64,000 bases of DNA from the NCBI GenBank assembly GCA_905250125.1, contig CAJNOL010001057.1:19122-83121 (forward strand), written 5' to 3'. How positions within the stretch are numbered: the stretch's first letter is position 1; each line of letters starts with the position of its first letter. The position numbers and the translations under genes were made by a program. This DNA comes from Rotaria sordida. Lineage: Eukaryota > Rotifera > Eurotatoria > Philodinida > Philodinidae. The notes below the pieces were generated by a model. It was not told the DNA's origin, ran no database searches, and saw only the letters and a program-made list of their open reading frames with translations. Shown piece by piece: positions 34,766-46,100 of the stretch.

Positions 34766-36087
34766 TAATAGAGAGACAAGAAAATGTCAAGTTGTAATGA
34801 TGATGTGATCATATGAGAAATATATTAAGCAAAAACTGTATTCGTTCACAGTTGTTTTGATTCAATACACAGCTAAAACCCTTATTAGATGAGAGTAAAG
34901 AACTTGCTTATGAGTGAACGCAAATATCTGATGCCAGTCTTATAGACCGCAGTCAGGAATAAAGAATGCCTAAAAAATAAAAATTTGATTTTTTCATCAA
35001 GAAATATATCAGAAAAATATCGAAACATCAAAAATATTTTCATTTGAAACAAAACTCTGGTCCATCTGCACGATGTGTTTCGCAGACATGTATTGATGGT
35101 GATTTCAACATATAGCATCTGATTAGGCTATAGAACACTTGAGACAATTCAAGTTCCAGTGCTTAGGGACTTTTGATATAACGAAATAAAGCGGCTGAAT
35201 TTGGTCTAATTGATCCGTATTGTTGTTTATCCTTTCTGATTCATGCTGACAAGGGAAGATTTTCAGGCATTAGTCTCCATTTTTAATCTGGTATTTGCCA
35301 TTTTCTGGAGCACAGTGAGTATAACATGTGATATGAAGGATTTGTCTTCATACTGGACTTTTAGGGAACTACAAGATATCATAAAGGATGTTCAATAATA
35401 ACTGGGGATAAATTGTTAATGGTATTTTTCATAGTTTGTCTCGATGTAGATGGTTAAAATTTTTATCACATATACGCTCCCAGGCAAAAGTCTTCCCCCA
35501 TCGGATCCCAACTATCATAGGGGTTAGCGGTCTGAAAATTTATGTGCACATATTTTATCAGGAACGTGGGCCAATGGCATCATCTGCATCCCGATGACTT
35601 GAGTGAAAACGGAGTTGGGATGAACAGCATTTATTTTTGCTTTAAGTTTCATAACTCTGGAAAGGAAGGACGCTGTCCCATGCAAGAACTATGGCCATCT
35701 CACTGTAACCATCGGAGTGCAAAATAACATCTGTTATCTTTTGAAGACTCATAACTCAATGATAGTTCAATGAATTGATCTGAAACTTTCAGAGCAACTT
35801 CCTCCATACCTTGTCATTCTTGCCTGCAAGTTTCAGAATCGAATGTTGTACTAGAGAGAAATGGCACACCGATGGTCATCGTGCTAGTGTCCAGGATCTA
35901 AAGAAACTAATATTCGAGCAAGTGAACTTATCTTTTGAGTGAAGAAAGACCATAGACTGTGCTACAGTTTCATGCAAAAATATTCAGAATTAATTATGCA
36001 TTTGATCAAAAACAAGACAAACTTTACTAGGCAGCCTTTTTAGGCTGTGAGGCGCAGAGCAAAAAGTAGATACTGTCCATCATAACT
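34766..36087. other. Intergenic, no gene seen
   Basis: Convergent ends of the membrane-protein gene (+) and the F-box fragment (-). The stretch at 35180-35900 has a higher GC content than its surroundings and few stops in short frames (for example 35542-35727 +), but no domain I recognise; it could be non-coding remains of a mobile element. Confidence 0.4.
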
Positions 36088-36716
36088 TCATTTCCGTTCA
36101 GGCAATTGGAGTGCGAGTAATGCCAATGGCCTACGTCTATGTTCATATGTACACTCGACTGAGAAATCTTTGAGAGTCATTGAAATCTCTAATAGATCAG
36201 TGAACTTCATTCTGCCCTGAAACGGATGTTTCATATAACACCGAACGAGTTTTGGCAATTTCCAAATGAAATTGATCAAAATGATTATCTCTTCTGGTGT
36301 ACATGTAATCCTACATTCGACGATGTTCAGACGAGTGAGATGATCGAGATGAGATAATATGTTAACGATTGCATGGCAAAAACGAATGGCATAGAATGAA
36401 AGCGATTTCAACTTGATGAATTGGTCAAGATCGAATTTGTACAAGAGAAAAGATCTAATTAATCGAGAGTTTCAATGTCATCTGGCTTACAAAGTGAAGT
36501 AATTCGATCGAGTATGGTGAAAAGAACTTGTTGACAAACAATATCGAAGTCTTGCTTGAAGGCAGATCGAAAATTAAGTGAATGTTTGCGCAAATGTTCG
36601 TAAACCAAACTGTTGAAACGAGAATTCAGCTCATAGAAGGCATGAAGTAGATGAATAGTGTTCAAATATTGGAAGAGATCAAATAACAGCTCATTGGCTG
36701 ACGATTCAAATTCCAT
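36088..36716 (-). pseudogene. Second bdelloid-type F-box gene, frameshifted
   Basis: The Met at 36716 opens an F-box-like N-terminus (NELLFDLFQYLNTIHLLHAF, LNSRFNSLVYEHL, SFKQDFDIVCQQ-type motif). After about 85 residues the frame stops at 36459. The next frame, open from about 36480 to 36088, continues with YKFDLDQFIKLKSLSF and leucine-rich repeats typical of the same family. The two frames overlap by a few codons and are offset by one base, so a single indel near 36470-36480 breaks the gene. There is no homopolymer at the site. The protein would be a substrate receptor of an SCF-type ubiquitin ligase; partners unknown. The C-terminus is shorter than that of the gene at 23657-26840. Confidence 0.65.
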
Positions 36717-37324
36717 CTTTTTCTGATTGCTATGAAACGAAATACGCGCGAGGTATGCTTTTGATTTAAAAGAGAAAAAAAAACATGTTTAAATGTGCCA
36801 AACATCATTCCTCTGGTGTTTTTTTTCTTCTCTTTCTCCAAAAGGTGTACTTCTACAGTTTTATTTCATGTGTGTCAAAGAAAGAGAGCTTTTTTTCCTC
36901 ACTCATTTTGTTCTTTTCTTTATGCAAAAGGATTATGGGTATGCAATTGAAAAAATAGCTTGCTTGATATTGTTTAATGGCGTTTTCATTGCGCTCATAA
37001 CATTTAATTTAATATGTGATTTGTATTCTTGTTTTGGAATCAATTGATCTATTTAAGATTGACAAAATGCGTTGAATCATCAATCATGTGTTGCTGTCGA
37101 AGAACTTCTGAAGAGTCAAAATTAAACTTTATGCATTAAAATCTTAATAGAACTTTTCTTCAGAAGAATTAACAGTTTAATATTTAAGGAGCAGAAATAT
37201 TCCATTTTCCTAAATGTTTCCATCACCATTCTGATGAATCCTCATGCTCTTATAGATTGTTGCTTCGTTACAGTAAATGAGTAGTCATTGTTTAAAATCC
37301 ATTCAAGAAGCATCAATTTCATGA
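36717..37324. other. Intergenic, no gene seen
   Basis: Upstream of the second F-box gene. A hydrophobic frame at 36793-37047 (+) has no recognisable features. Confidence 0.4.
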
Positions 37325-37588
37325 TTAAATAACTTTTTGAAACTTGGTAACAAAATCTAGGCTCTTGCAAATCCAATGAAGAACTACAAAGATGTGGACA
37401 AAGTTTTCTTTAACTTCAGCTTCATTTCTATTTCTGCATTGCCAGATGTTTCTACCTAATGAGCGAAATGTAAGTCTCTGAAGTTTGATATCGTTCAGTA
37501 TTTCACTTATGTTTAAATTTGATTGAAGATAATACATGATTTGGAATGTAAAATTTAGAGATCCATCACGTATTCGAATGATAAACAT
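37325..37588 (-). CDS. Small hypothetical frame, unrecognised
   Basis: An 87-residue frame with a Met at 37588 and protein-like composition (alternating hydrophobic residues, LQRLTFRSLGRNIW, VKENFVHIFVVLHWICKSL). I do not recognise it. A frame at 58705-58977 (-) starts with a loosely similar IIR...IR...NEIL pattern, which may be coincidence. It could be the last exon of a gene extending to the right. Confidence 0.25.
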   Translation of the reverse strand: MFIIRIRDGSLNFTFQIMYYLQSNLNISEILNDIKLQRLTFRSLGRNIWQCRNRNEAEVKENFVHIFVVLHWICKSLDFVTKFQKVI

Positions 37589-38605
37589 GACTTTGACATA
37601 TCTTCAAAAATGTAACTTATCAGAACTATCTTTGATCTGTGCGCCAATGAAAAATCTATAAATGATTATCAACAGAAAGAAATCATGAATAATTTAATTC
37701 TAGTAATCGAACTTTTGTAAAATCATTGAATTCGTACTTTAAATCACTCAAAAAGTTCAACTTTCAGTCTCCGGCAAACATCATTCGAAGATATGATGAT
37801 ACGTGAATATTTTTTCCTTTTCTTTTCTTTTCTCATGCCATCTATGATCGACATATATGTATCGTTCTATTCCTCTGATAGAATAATGCTGAGAATTCCA
37901 CTGTTCCAATAGAATAAGCCCTATGTTGATTGAGTATTTCGATGTGCCATAGCCGGCATCAATGTCCTCCTAACATAAACACAAACATTATTACTAAGAG
38001 TTTCACCAATGATACCACTGAATAGTCGTCTGTCTGCGAGAATATTCTTTTTCTTTAGATTTTAGTAAAAAATTTCTATATTCTAGAAAATAACGGGTGA
38101 TGCAAAAGTTGTGCATTAATTTTGTTTTTGATACAGCAATATAATAGAATATCGTAGAGATCTCTTCTTTTTTTGTTAGAAAGAGCAAAGTGTTTAGTGC
38201 AAAAAATGTACAAAAGAATTTGATTAAAAAAATATTTGTTAAAAGCGACAGAAATTTCAGAACAGAAAGTACCGTAAAACGATTCCACAACTTCTTTTTT
38301 ACACTTGGAAAAATTTCATTTATTATAACAATCATATTTTTACTCATCTAATCTGAGTTTTACAATGTACGTTTAGTGAACTCTTGTAGCATGAAAAAAG
38401 AAAACTTCTGCATTTTTTATAATGATTATAATCAATGCTTTAGTGATATCATCGGGTATCTACATTTTTCATCACTTTCGATCGAGAAATTGTCAGGAAC
38501 TCTATCTTGTATATGAAAGACATAGCTTAATGAGTCATCTATTTCACGATATTATTTAAAATAGGACACAGATTTTTCTGTGAGATAATCAGCGAAACAT
38601 TTGAT
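37589..38605. other. Intergenic, no gene seen
   Basis: AT-rich DNA before the second gap. A minus frame at 38003-38347 is Phe/Lys/Ile-rich, as expected for random AT-rich sequence. Confidence 0.4.
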
Positions 38606-38705
38606 NNNNNNNNNNNNNNNNNNNNNNNNNNNNNNNNNNNNNNNNNNNNNNNNNNNNNNNNNNNNNNNNNNNNNNNNNNNNNNNNNNNNNNNNNNNNNNN
38701 NNNNN
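38606..38705. other. Assembly gap (100 N)
   Basis: Exactly 100 N, a scaffolding placeholder. Linkage across it is inferred by the assembler. Confidence 0.99.
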
Positions 38706-40129
38706 AGTTTCTATTTTTTTTGCGCAGATAAATGATTATATGATAGATATCCTGGATGATGCTTTTATTTCCCACAACTGGCATATGATCCACATAAAAG
38801 CATGAACTGATTAAGTTTTAGTTTTCGGGAAAAATCAATATCAATCTTTCTAAGTTCATGAGAATATATAATAGATCGTGCAGATCTGCTACTGATATAA
38901 CGAATATGAATAGCAGGCTTATTTGTCCACTAAATCAATGATTAGACTAATAATAATAAATTATGAAAATGAAATAAAAAAGAAAGCGTTTGCTAACAGT
39001 CGATTATCTTTGGAAAAAAACTAATGTTTTTTAGAGATTTAAGGATTCGTGTATTTTGTGTTAGAATTTAGATGCGGAAGCCGGTATGCTTTGAATGAAG
39101 TTCCACACTTACGAACCACATCCACACCTTCTTTTCGTTGTCTAGATTCTTACAGCAATACGTCGTCTAGTTTTTGCCGGTGATATCACCACAGATCGGG
39201 AAGAAGGTAATAGTAATAGTTAGATATTATTAATAAGTTTTGATTATATATACGATGTTTTTTTATAAATTTCTAATCCATTCCAACATTTTATACCTTC
39301 GACTAAAGAGAAAGCCATATGAAATAAAATGAGTTTGCGTGTCCAAGCAGGCCGTAAAAAGTCAATGAGGGGATGGGACAAGCGATTAAAGCTTGAAATA
39401 GATATTTTTTTTTCTTGTTCTGTTTGATATTCGAGGTCCTCGGATTCATCGAAAGTAGTGTCCTTATAGACATCCTCCTATCGAGCATCGATTCTCGATG
39501 GCTTAGATGGATTTTGATCACTCGAAAACCATCGAATTACCGAGTAGTCGAAGTGAGAAAACCTATCGGAAAGCTGAGTGTGGGTGTGGACGTGAATGCA
39601 CTTGTAACTAAAACCCACACCCACATCCTTTATTGAGTAGCCAGTAATTGGAATCATCTGGATCAGCAACAGGAAAATATGATATCACAGATGGGTATTG
39701 ATAATGTACACAGATGGCAACTGTTTTCGAATAATTTTCTTCAATCATAGATTGGATAGAGAAAGGTCCACATGAATTCATCCTATGTAAAAATACATAA
39801 CAAACCGTGTCTAATTATAAAGATAACCACAATGAATTCGGTTCGAACATCGGCTGCATTCAATATCGTTTTTTTCAGGATAGAAATTCACTTTGTTACT
39901 TGAAAAGAGAAATTTATTTTTAAGGTTGCAACCATGATTGACTATAACGATAGAAACTGCGAATCATTGATTTCACCATGAACATTGAGTTCTCGGAACC
40001 ACGTGAAGAAAAAAAAACAACATGATGTTATTTTCATCTTTTCTTTCTAGTATACAACATCGTCTCTAACTGAAAGCTGTATGATAAGAACAAAAAAATA
40101 TTATGCACAGCAGGTTTTTTTCTCTTACT
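38706..40129. other. Intergenic with hairpin copy F
   Basis: No gene was found. Contains degenerate TCGA-core repeat units (39480-39560) like those at 31.3 and 32.5 kb, immediately followed by the telomere-like cassette at 39576-39628. Confidence 0.45.
39576..39628. repeat. Telomere-like inverted cassette, copy F
   Basis: Left arm GAGTGTGGGTGTGGACGTGA, centre ATGCACTTGTAACTAAA, right arm ACCCACACCCACATCC. This is the shortest copy. Confidence 0.75.
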
Positions 40130-40139
40130 TACGAGATGT

Positions 40140-40800
40140 ATTTGAATATTTTTTTTTCGCACGTCACTGCTATATCTAGTGATCGTTTTGATTTTGCCCG
40201 TCGTTCTCATTCTCTATGCAAAGTTGATCTGGTCTGAGAAACGAATCTACGATGAACTTTGACATTAAAGAATCCCAGGTGAAACATATGTTCCCTTGAT
40301 TGGTCAGTTACCTCAAGTGTGTCATGCTCGACAACACAACAGTACTCTAGTCTATGTGAACGGAAATACAAAAACATGGACAATGTTATACCGTTGCGAT
40401 AGGTTTCTTGATGCGTCTCGTCGTCAATGAACCCGACATGATTGAGGATATTCTCGGTCAATCATATGCCCAATATTATGGTAAATCGGCGGTATTTGCC
40501 CGTGTTTTTAAGCCATTGATTGGCTCACGTCATCTTTTGGTGAGTGGAGGTGTCGAACATAAACGAGCTCGAAAAATGCTCAATCCTGCATTTTATCATA
40601 CTGTTATTTACCGTTTTCAGCTGGTAAACGCAATTGTATTGGACAACATTTTGCGTTACTCGACGCTAAAGTAATTTTGTCGATGTTCATTCAACGATGC
40701 AATTTCGAATTGGAACCTGGTCAATCGATGGCGCCAGATTTTATTATTACTATGAGACCCAAATATGATTTCCGTACTCTAATTACTCAGCGAATATAAC
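40140..40800 (+). pseudogene. Cytochrome P450 pseudogene with central deletion
   Basis: The N-terminal part reads as a membrane anchor (VIVLILPVVLILYAKLIW), then two stops, a Pro-rich hinge (IPGETYVPLIGQLPQ), a frameshift near 40390, then VVNEPDMIEDILGQS and SGGVEHKRARKMLNPAF, the B-C helix region of CYP4/CYP3-like enzymes. At about 40625 the sequence jumps in another frame to NCIGQHFALLDAKVIL, the heme-binding Cys region and L helix, and ends PDFIITMRPKYDFR. Roughly 300 residues in between, including the I helix and ExxR, are missing. P450s are membrane monooxygenases; this copy cannot fold as one. The join between N-terminal and heme regions looks like one large deletion or an aberrant repair product. 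Confidence 0.8.
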
Positions 40801-40809
40801 ATTTTCGTA

Positions 40810-43152
40810 TCAAATAAAGTCTTACTACTCATGATCAATTTTTAATAACATGAAATTGATAAGGAAATTTTTAGTTGTTCCTTAATTTGAACAATATTTG
40901 CATTCATTAACCAATCCTTAGGACATTTTCATTTCTGAAAAAAACTTATGATCGCACTTGACAGTGTTGGTGTCTGCAGGTTTGTAGCTGTATGCGTGCC
41001 TTTTCTTATTGTGCGCATTCATTCATACTCATACATTTTAAAGAGATAGAGTCTCTGCTCGATTACCGGTCCGATAGTCATAGTTATTATTTTATACCTA
41101 TGATCTATTTCAGAATTAAGTATCTCTTGAAAATACTAGTTGACGGCAGTTACCATCGATCATTCTATTCAATTGTAGGAGTTTCACAATAAAAAAAGTT
41201 AACAATTTTTCTTTCATGACATATATATGCTAATTTTCATTACTACATGTACTGAAGAACATTTATCTTCGATTTCAACTAGACATTTTCAATTTAGCGT
41301 AGGCTTATTCAGTATTAAGTTTCTGTGTGAAGCTTTTTTTGATTGTCACTTCCTGATGTCATTGACATAGGTTGTTGTAGTTACTGTCATGAAAACTGTA
41401 TCTTTCATACATCCTTCCAATATGTAGGTTGTCAATAATAAAAAAAAGTGTGATGTTGTCGGACAGACCAAGAAAGGAGCAAATAACGAAATACCCCGAG
41501 GTAGCACGGAACATTTTCATAGATGAAACTGAGAACGAGTATCGTTATTGGAGTCGGTAGTCCAAGTATGCCAAGTGAGAAAAGAATCTTCGTAGTTGTG
41601 CTCATCGTCCTTTACAGTCTGTTTAATGACAATTTTAATAAATTCACATGCGATATTTAGGGTGTGGATGTGTGTGTGGGTGTAGTTGAAGAGTAGATGA
41701 AAATTCACTTCGACTCTGACACCCACACCCTAAAAATGAAATATCGTACTTCTCTAGAAAAATTATTACAAATAATATATGGAATTTTTGAGTATTTATT
41801 CAATGCTCCGTTAAATTGAAACTGCATTTGTTTGCCGAGACTAACAAGACGATATTACTATTTATTAAAGCTCAATTATGTTGTCATAGTAAATAATATT
41901 TGCAATTTGAATAGATCAATTCATAAAAACATTTCGAATCCGTCAGTTTTACACTTGTCATAACTACACTTCAAACAGTTAAACTTGATCAAATTCAACG
42001 TTGTGGTATGTAAGAATCGTTACACTTATTTGCTAGTCTTAATGAACATTGCATGGATCAGAAAATGTATGGACAAAAAAAACAATCACGAAAACTACCA
42101 GCAGTTTCATGATGCTCATATTTCATTCATACAAACTACAAAACTAAAACTTTGAGAAAGGAATTTCAAGAATCTATTCGAGAAATATCTCATTTGATAA
42201 AAAGAATTTCATGTTATAAAACTGTATATATGGTAATTCCTTCAGTTTTAACTATTTAAGGATTTCTAGTTTAAAGCTAGATCACCTATACAGATCGTTC
42301 TTTTTTGTTTCACAACAAGCTGCATTTCTCTGCTAATTTGAATAGACTCAAAAATATCTTTATGAATTTGAATACAACAAAAACAAAATTATTCAACGGA
42401 TATAATATGTTTGACATGTAAATAGCAACATGCCTTTTCTTGATAGACATAAGTTATCCCATCATCCTGTCGATAAGCAATTTTTTTTATAAACTATGTT
42501 CATTATTTTCTTACACTTTTCCGTGAGTTCAATATTCTGTTGAACCAAATCGATCGAATTTATCTGAGCAATACCAATGTGTTATGTTTTAGTATGAATT
42601 TTTTTCCATTTAAAAATTTGTTTTATTCTACAAATGACTCATGCAATGTCAACATTACAATTAAGTTGTGCAATTCGGATAAAAAATATCTGATAGAAAA
42701 AGAAAGAAAATTTAAATCAATACACATTATATTAACAAAACAGATAATAACAGATGAAAGTCAACATCAATTTAATAGTTTCTTCGTCGAAAAAAATGAT
42801 CTTTTATCAAAATTAATTCATTTAATTAAAGATTCGACTATTTTCATCGTTCGATGATTCTTTATTTATCAATTGCTATTCATTTTCGAGTAGAGAAGTC
42901 AACAATTGTTTGTTTGTCTTTTTTTTTCTGTCACGTTTTTTCATATTTGTCTATTGACATTATTTAGACACATAAAAACTGATAAGGTAGATAAATAATT
43001 TATCTCAAGAAAAAAAAGGCAACCAAAAAAGAATTACTTCCTAGTATAGAAAGAAGTTCAAGTATTTTTTTTAAGATATATTTATTTTGTATCAAGCAAA
43101 AACTGAATACGAAAACAAATTAATTTTCAGAAGCAATCATTTTGACGAAACT
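40810..43152. other. Intergenic with hairpin copy G
   Basis: AT-rich region between the P450 remnant and the GTPase gene. A plus frame at 42540-42857 (106 residues, Lys/Ile-rich, INTI- and ILTKQIITDES-like segments) might be an exon but has no known domain. The cassette at 41657-41733 is the only clear structure. Confidence 0.4.
41657..41733. repeat. Telomere-like inverted cassette, copy G (symmetrical ends)
   Basis: Left end TTTAGGGTGTGG, right end CCACACCCTAAA, a perfect 12-bp inverted terminus; centre TGAAGAGTAGATGAAAATTC. Beyond the ends, CGATATT on the left and AATATCG a few bases to the right are also complementary, which fits a fold-back transposon at least as well as a telomere scar. 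Confidence 0.8.
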
Positions 43153-46100
43153 ATGGCAACAAATGCTCCATCTGATAATAATACATTCGCATTTAATAGC
43201 AGCATTGAAAATTTTATTCTAATTTGGCTTGATGCTGATGTGAATAGAACGGAAGAAAATTTGAATGCACAAAAAGAGCTACGTACCATCATCAATAATA
43301 TTCAAACATTCGAAATTATTGATCAATGTGAAGAATACATCAAATGTCAAATGAATCAATATCAATTTATTCTCATCGTAAGCGGACGACTCGGTCAAGA
43401 ATTAGTGTCTCGTATTCATGGATTTTCTCAAGTTTTAGCAATCTATGTTTTCTGCATGGATCAAGAAAAAAGTTTAACATGGGCACGGAACTATAATAAA
43501 GTAGAGTAATCTTATTGAATTTAACTTGAATTTATTGTCGATTTAGATTAAAGCTGTTATCATTGACTTGAACAAACTTACATCCTTAATCCAGGAAGAT
43601 TATAGAAATTGGACGAATATGAAATTAAGAGTACTGATGAATTCGAAATCAGGTTAATTTATTCTTTTGTTTTCTTATGGAGAGTCTCGTCTGGAATTTT
43701 TATTACTGATAGAGTATCTAAAACAAGGAGATGCATGTTCACATATCACATCAAACTTTATTCAATTGAACTAAACATAATTTTTAAGATATGTTACTCT
43801 ATATTTTGAAAGAGACATTAACCAATTTAATTTTCAGAGAATACTTAAAAATATCTATCTATAATAAAGATTTTAACTGAATTCAATAAAATATGCGTGG
43901 ATCTTATGAGAAATCAGAATTTTTCAGAATACAAGCAGAAAATCTTGTTTACATTTTTAAAATAAAATGTAGTATAAATGTGAGTCTTGCGTTTTCTTTA
44001 TTCAGTTAATCAAGGAACAATAGCATTAAACCAGATAAATGAAACAATTGATCATGGTAATGATCTTGCCATATTTCAATTTTCATTGAAAGATCTTGTC
44101 AATGCAGGCGAACTTCAATATACCGATAAAAAAATGAAAGATATCGCTAGTGATCTTGTAAAAAAGTTCAAAGGTGAATTTAATCACAATCTGAATTTGC
44201 TTATTCTCGACGCTATACAACCAATGATGTATTTGCTCAAGCGTGAACAAAATCTATCTGACTTTTTGGAACCACTAAAAAGTTTACTCTCGAAAGAAAA
44301 TAATATTCCATGTATTAGTCAACGGTGGTTAGTCGACGTAATGATGATCAATTCAAATCGATTTCTTTGTCGACGTTTAACATTTCTTCTTAGCAAACGT
44401 AATCCAGTACCGATGATTCAACCACCTACCAACAATGGATACCGTTTTGTATCGAGTATCATTCATGTCTGGGATTCAAGTCGACCTATTTTACTCTCAT
44501 TCGGCATAGGTAAATGCAAAGGTAAAACTCCTCTTATTAATGCCTTGTTCGAAACGAACTTTGAAGAGTCAATGAATAGTCCGTACTTTCATGAAACAAT
44601 CGATATTGATTTCGGCTACCATTTTGTTGAACGACGTTCTGTAAATGTTGCTGATATTCATGGTAATATTTCAATCGAAACTTTCAAACATATTTGTCAA
44701 TTATTCAATGGTTTTCTCGTTCATGTTCAATCAACGTATTTCATCTCGAATATATCGGATGTAATTGAATTTTTACGTGTGCTTTCTCATCCAAGCTATA
44801 TTCTATTGCTTATACGTGATCATGACGATGAGAACGATGAAGAAATTCAAACAGCTATCACAAGAGTATGTTCGATGTGTTCGAATTGTCAGATCTTCCA
44901 TTTGCCAAATGTTGCTGACAAGAATACTTATATCAATAAAGAAAAAATTGAACAGTTACGCGAACAAATTTTTGACAATGCTGTCAAATTTTCTCATTCA
45001 AACAAACACAATATCCAAAAACATCTCGAACAACTTATGAATATCGTTCAACAGAGAAATGCTGATCAAGATAAAGTTTTTATTGAATCTATTCGATCAG
45101 TTCTTATTCATGGAAAAGAAGAGGATTATCCACTCTATTCATTGTTTACTCGTATGTGTGATACAAGACTCAAAATAGCCAAGATGGATCCGTATAATGC
45201 CGATTTTCAAGATAAAAAGCTTTATGATCTTCAGAGCACATTGTTTCAACTTAGTGCAGAATTAGAAAAGCAGCAACGAGCTAGTTTTCAAGCAACTGGT
45301 CAAGCATTTCAATTTTTCTTCAAACAATTCATTCAAAACAAAGAAGAACAATTGAATAACTTGAATTTATTATCTATTGAATTGAAACATGAACGAGATA
45401 AGAACATAGTTCTAGATCATATGACATCGTTCTATCAACAATTGTCACTTGAAATCCATTGGCGAAATGCTATGATTTGTTCGAAAAATATATCAGATGC
45501 TGAACAAAGAATACTTATCGATGCATATTACAATTATATTGATGAAGGAAATCCTTTTGAAATTGTCGATGGTGATAATTTCGAAATGCAAGGCGAATTT
45601 TTAATAAAAGTAATGCATTTATTTCATAACAAAAAATTTTTTATTATGAGTATAATCGGACCACAGAATAGTGGTAAAAGTACACTGCTTAATTTCTTAT
45701 TTGGTACTTTATTTGAAGTACGTGAAGGACGATGTACTCGAGGTAAGTTTACATAATTTTAACGATTATTTTACTATAGTTTAACTATGTAGAAGAAATT
45801 TTCCATTGAGAATTTGTTGATTATTATTTTAAACATTTCAATATTGTAGGTGTCTATGGAACATTAGTAAAAATTAGATCGAAAGAAGTTACGCATAATC
45901 TAATACCACCTGATTACGATTATATTTTGTTAATTGATACCGAAGGTTTATTGTCTATCGAGAAAGGTGACGAACAATATGATAAACGTTTGATTCTCTT
46001 TTGTTTGGCTATATCACATTTAGTAATTATCAATATTAGTGGTGAAATTCATGAAACATTGAAACAGATGCTTATTCTATGTACACAGTCTCTCAATTAT

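Noticed and set aside
38003-38347. 114-residue minus frame
   Set aside because: Phe/Lys/Ile-rich composition expected from AT-rich DNA; no motif or splice context.
41657-41733. Taking all cassettes simply as simple-sequence (GT)n repeats
   Set aside because: The units are six-base TGTGGG-type, always in inverted pairs with a fixed G-strand-left order, which simple slippage would not produce.
44765-45040. Second plus-strand frame inside the GTPase gene
   Set aside because: Lies in another frame of the well-supported exon 3 and shows no domain.
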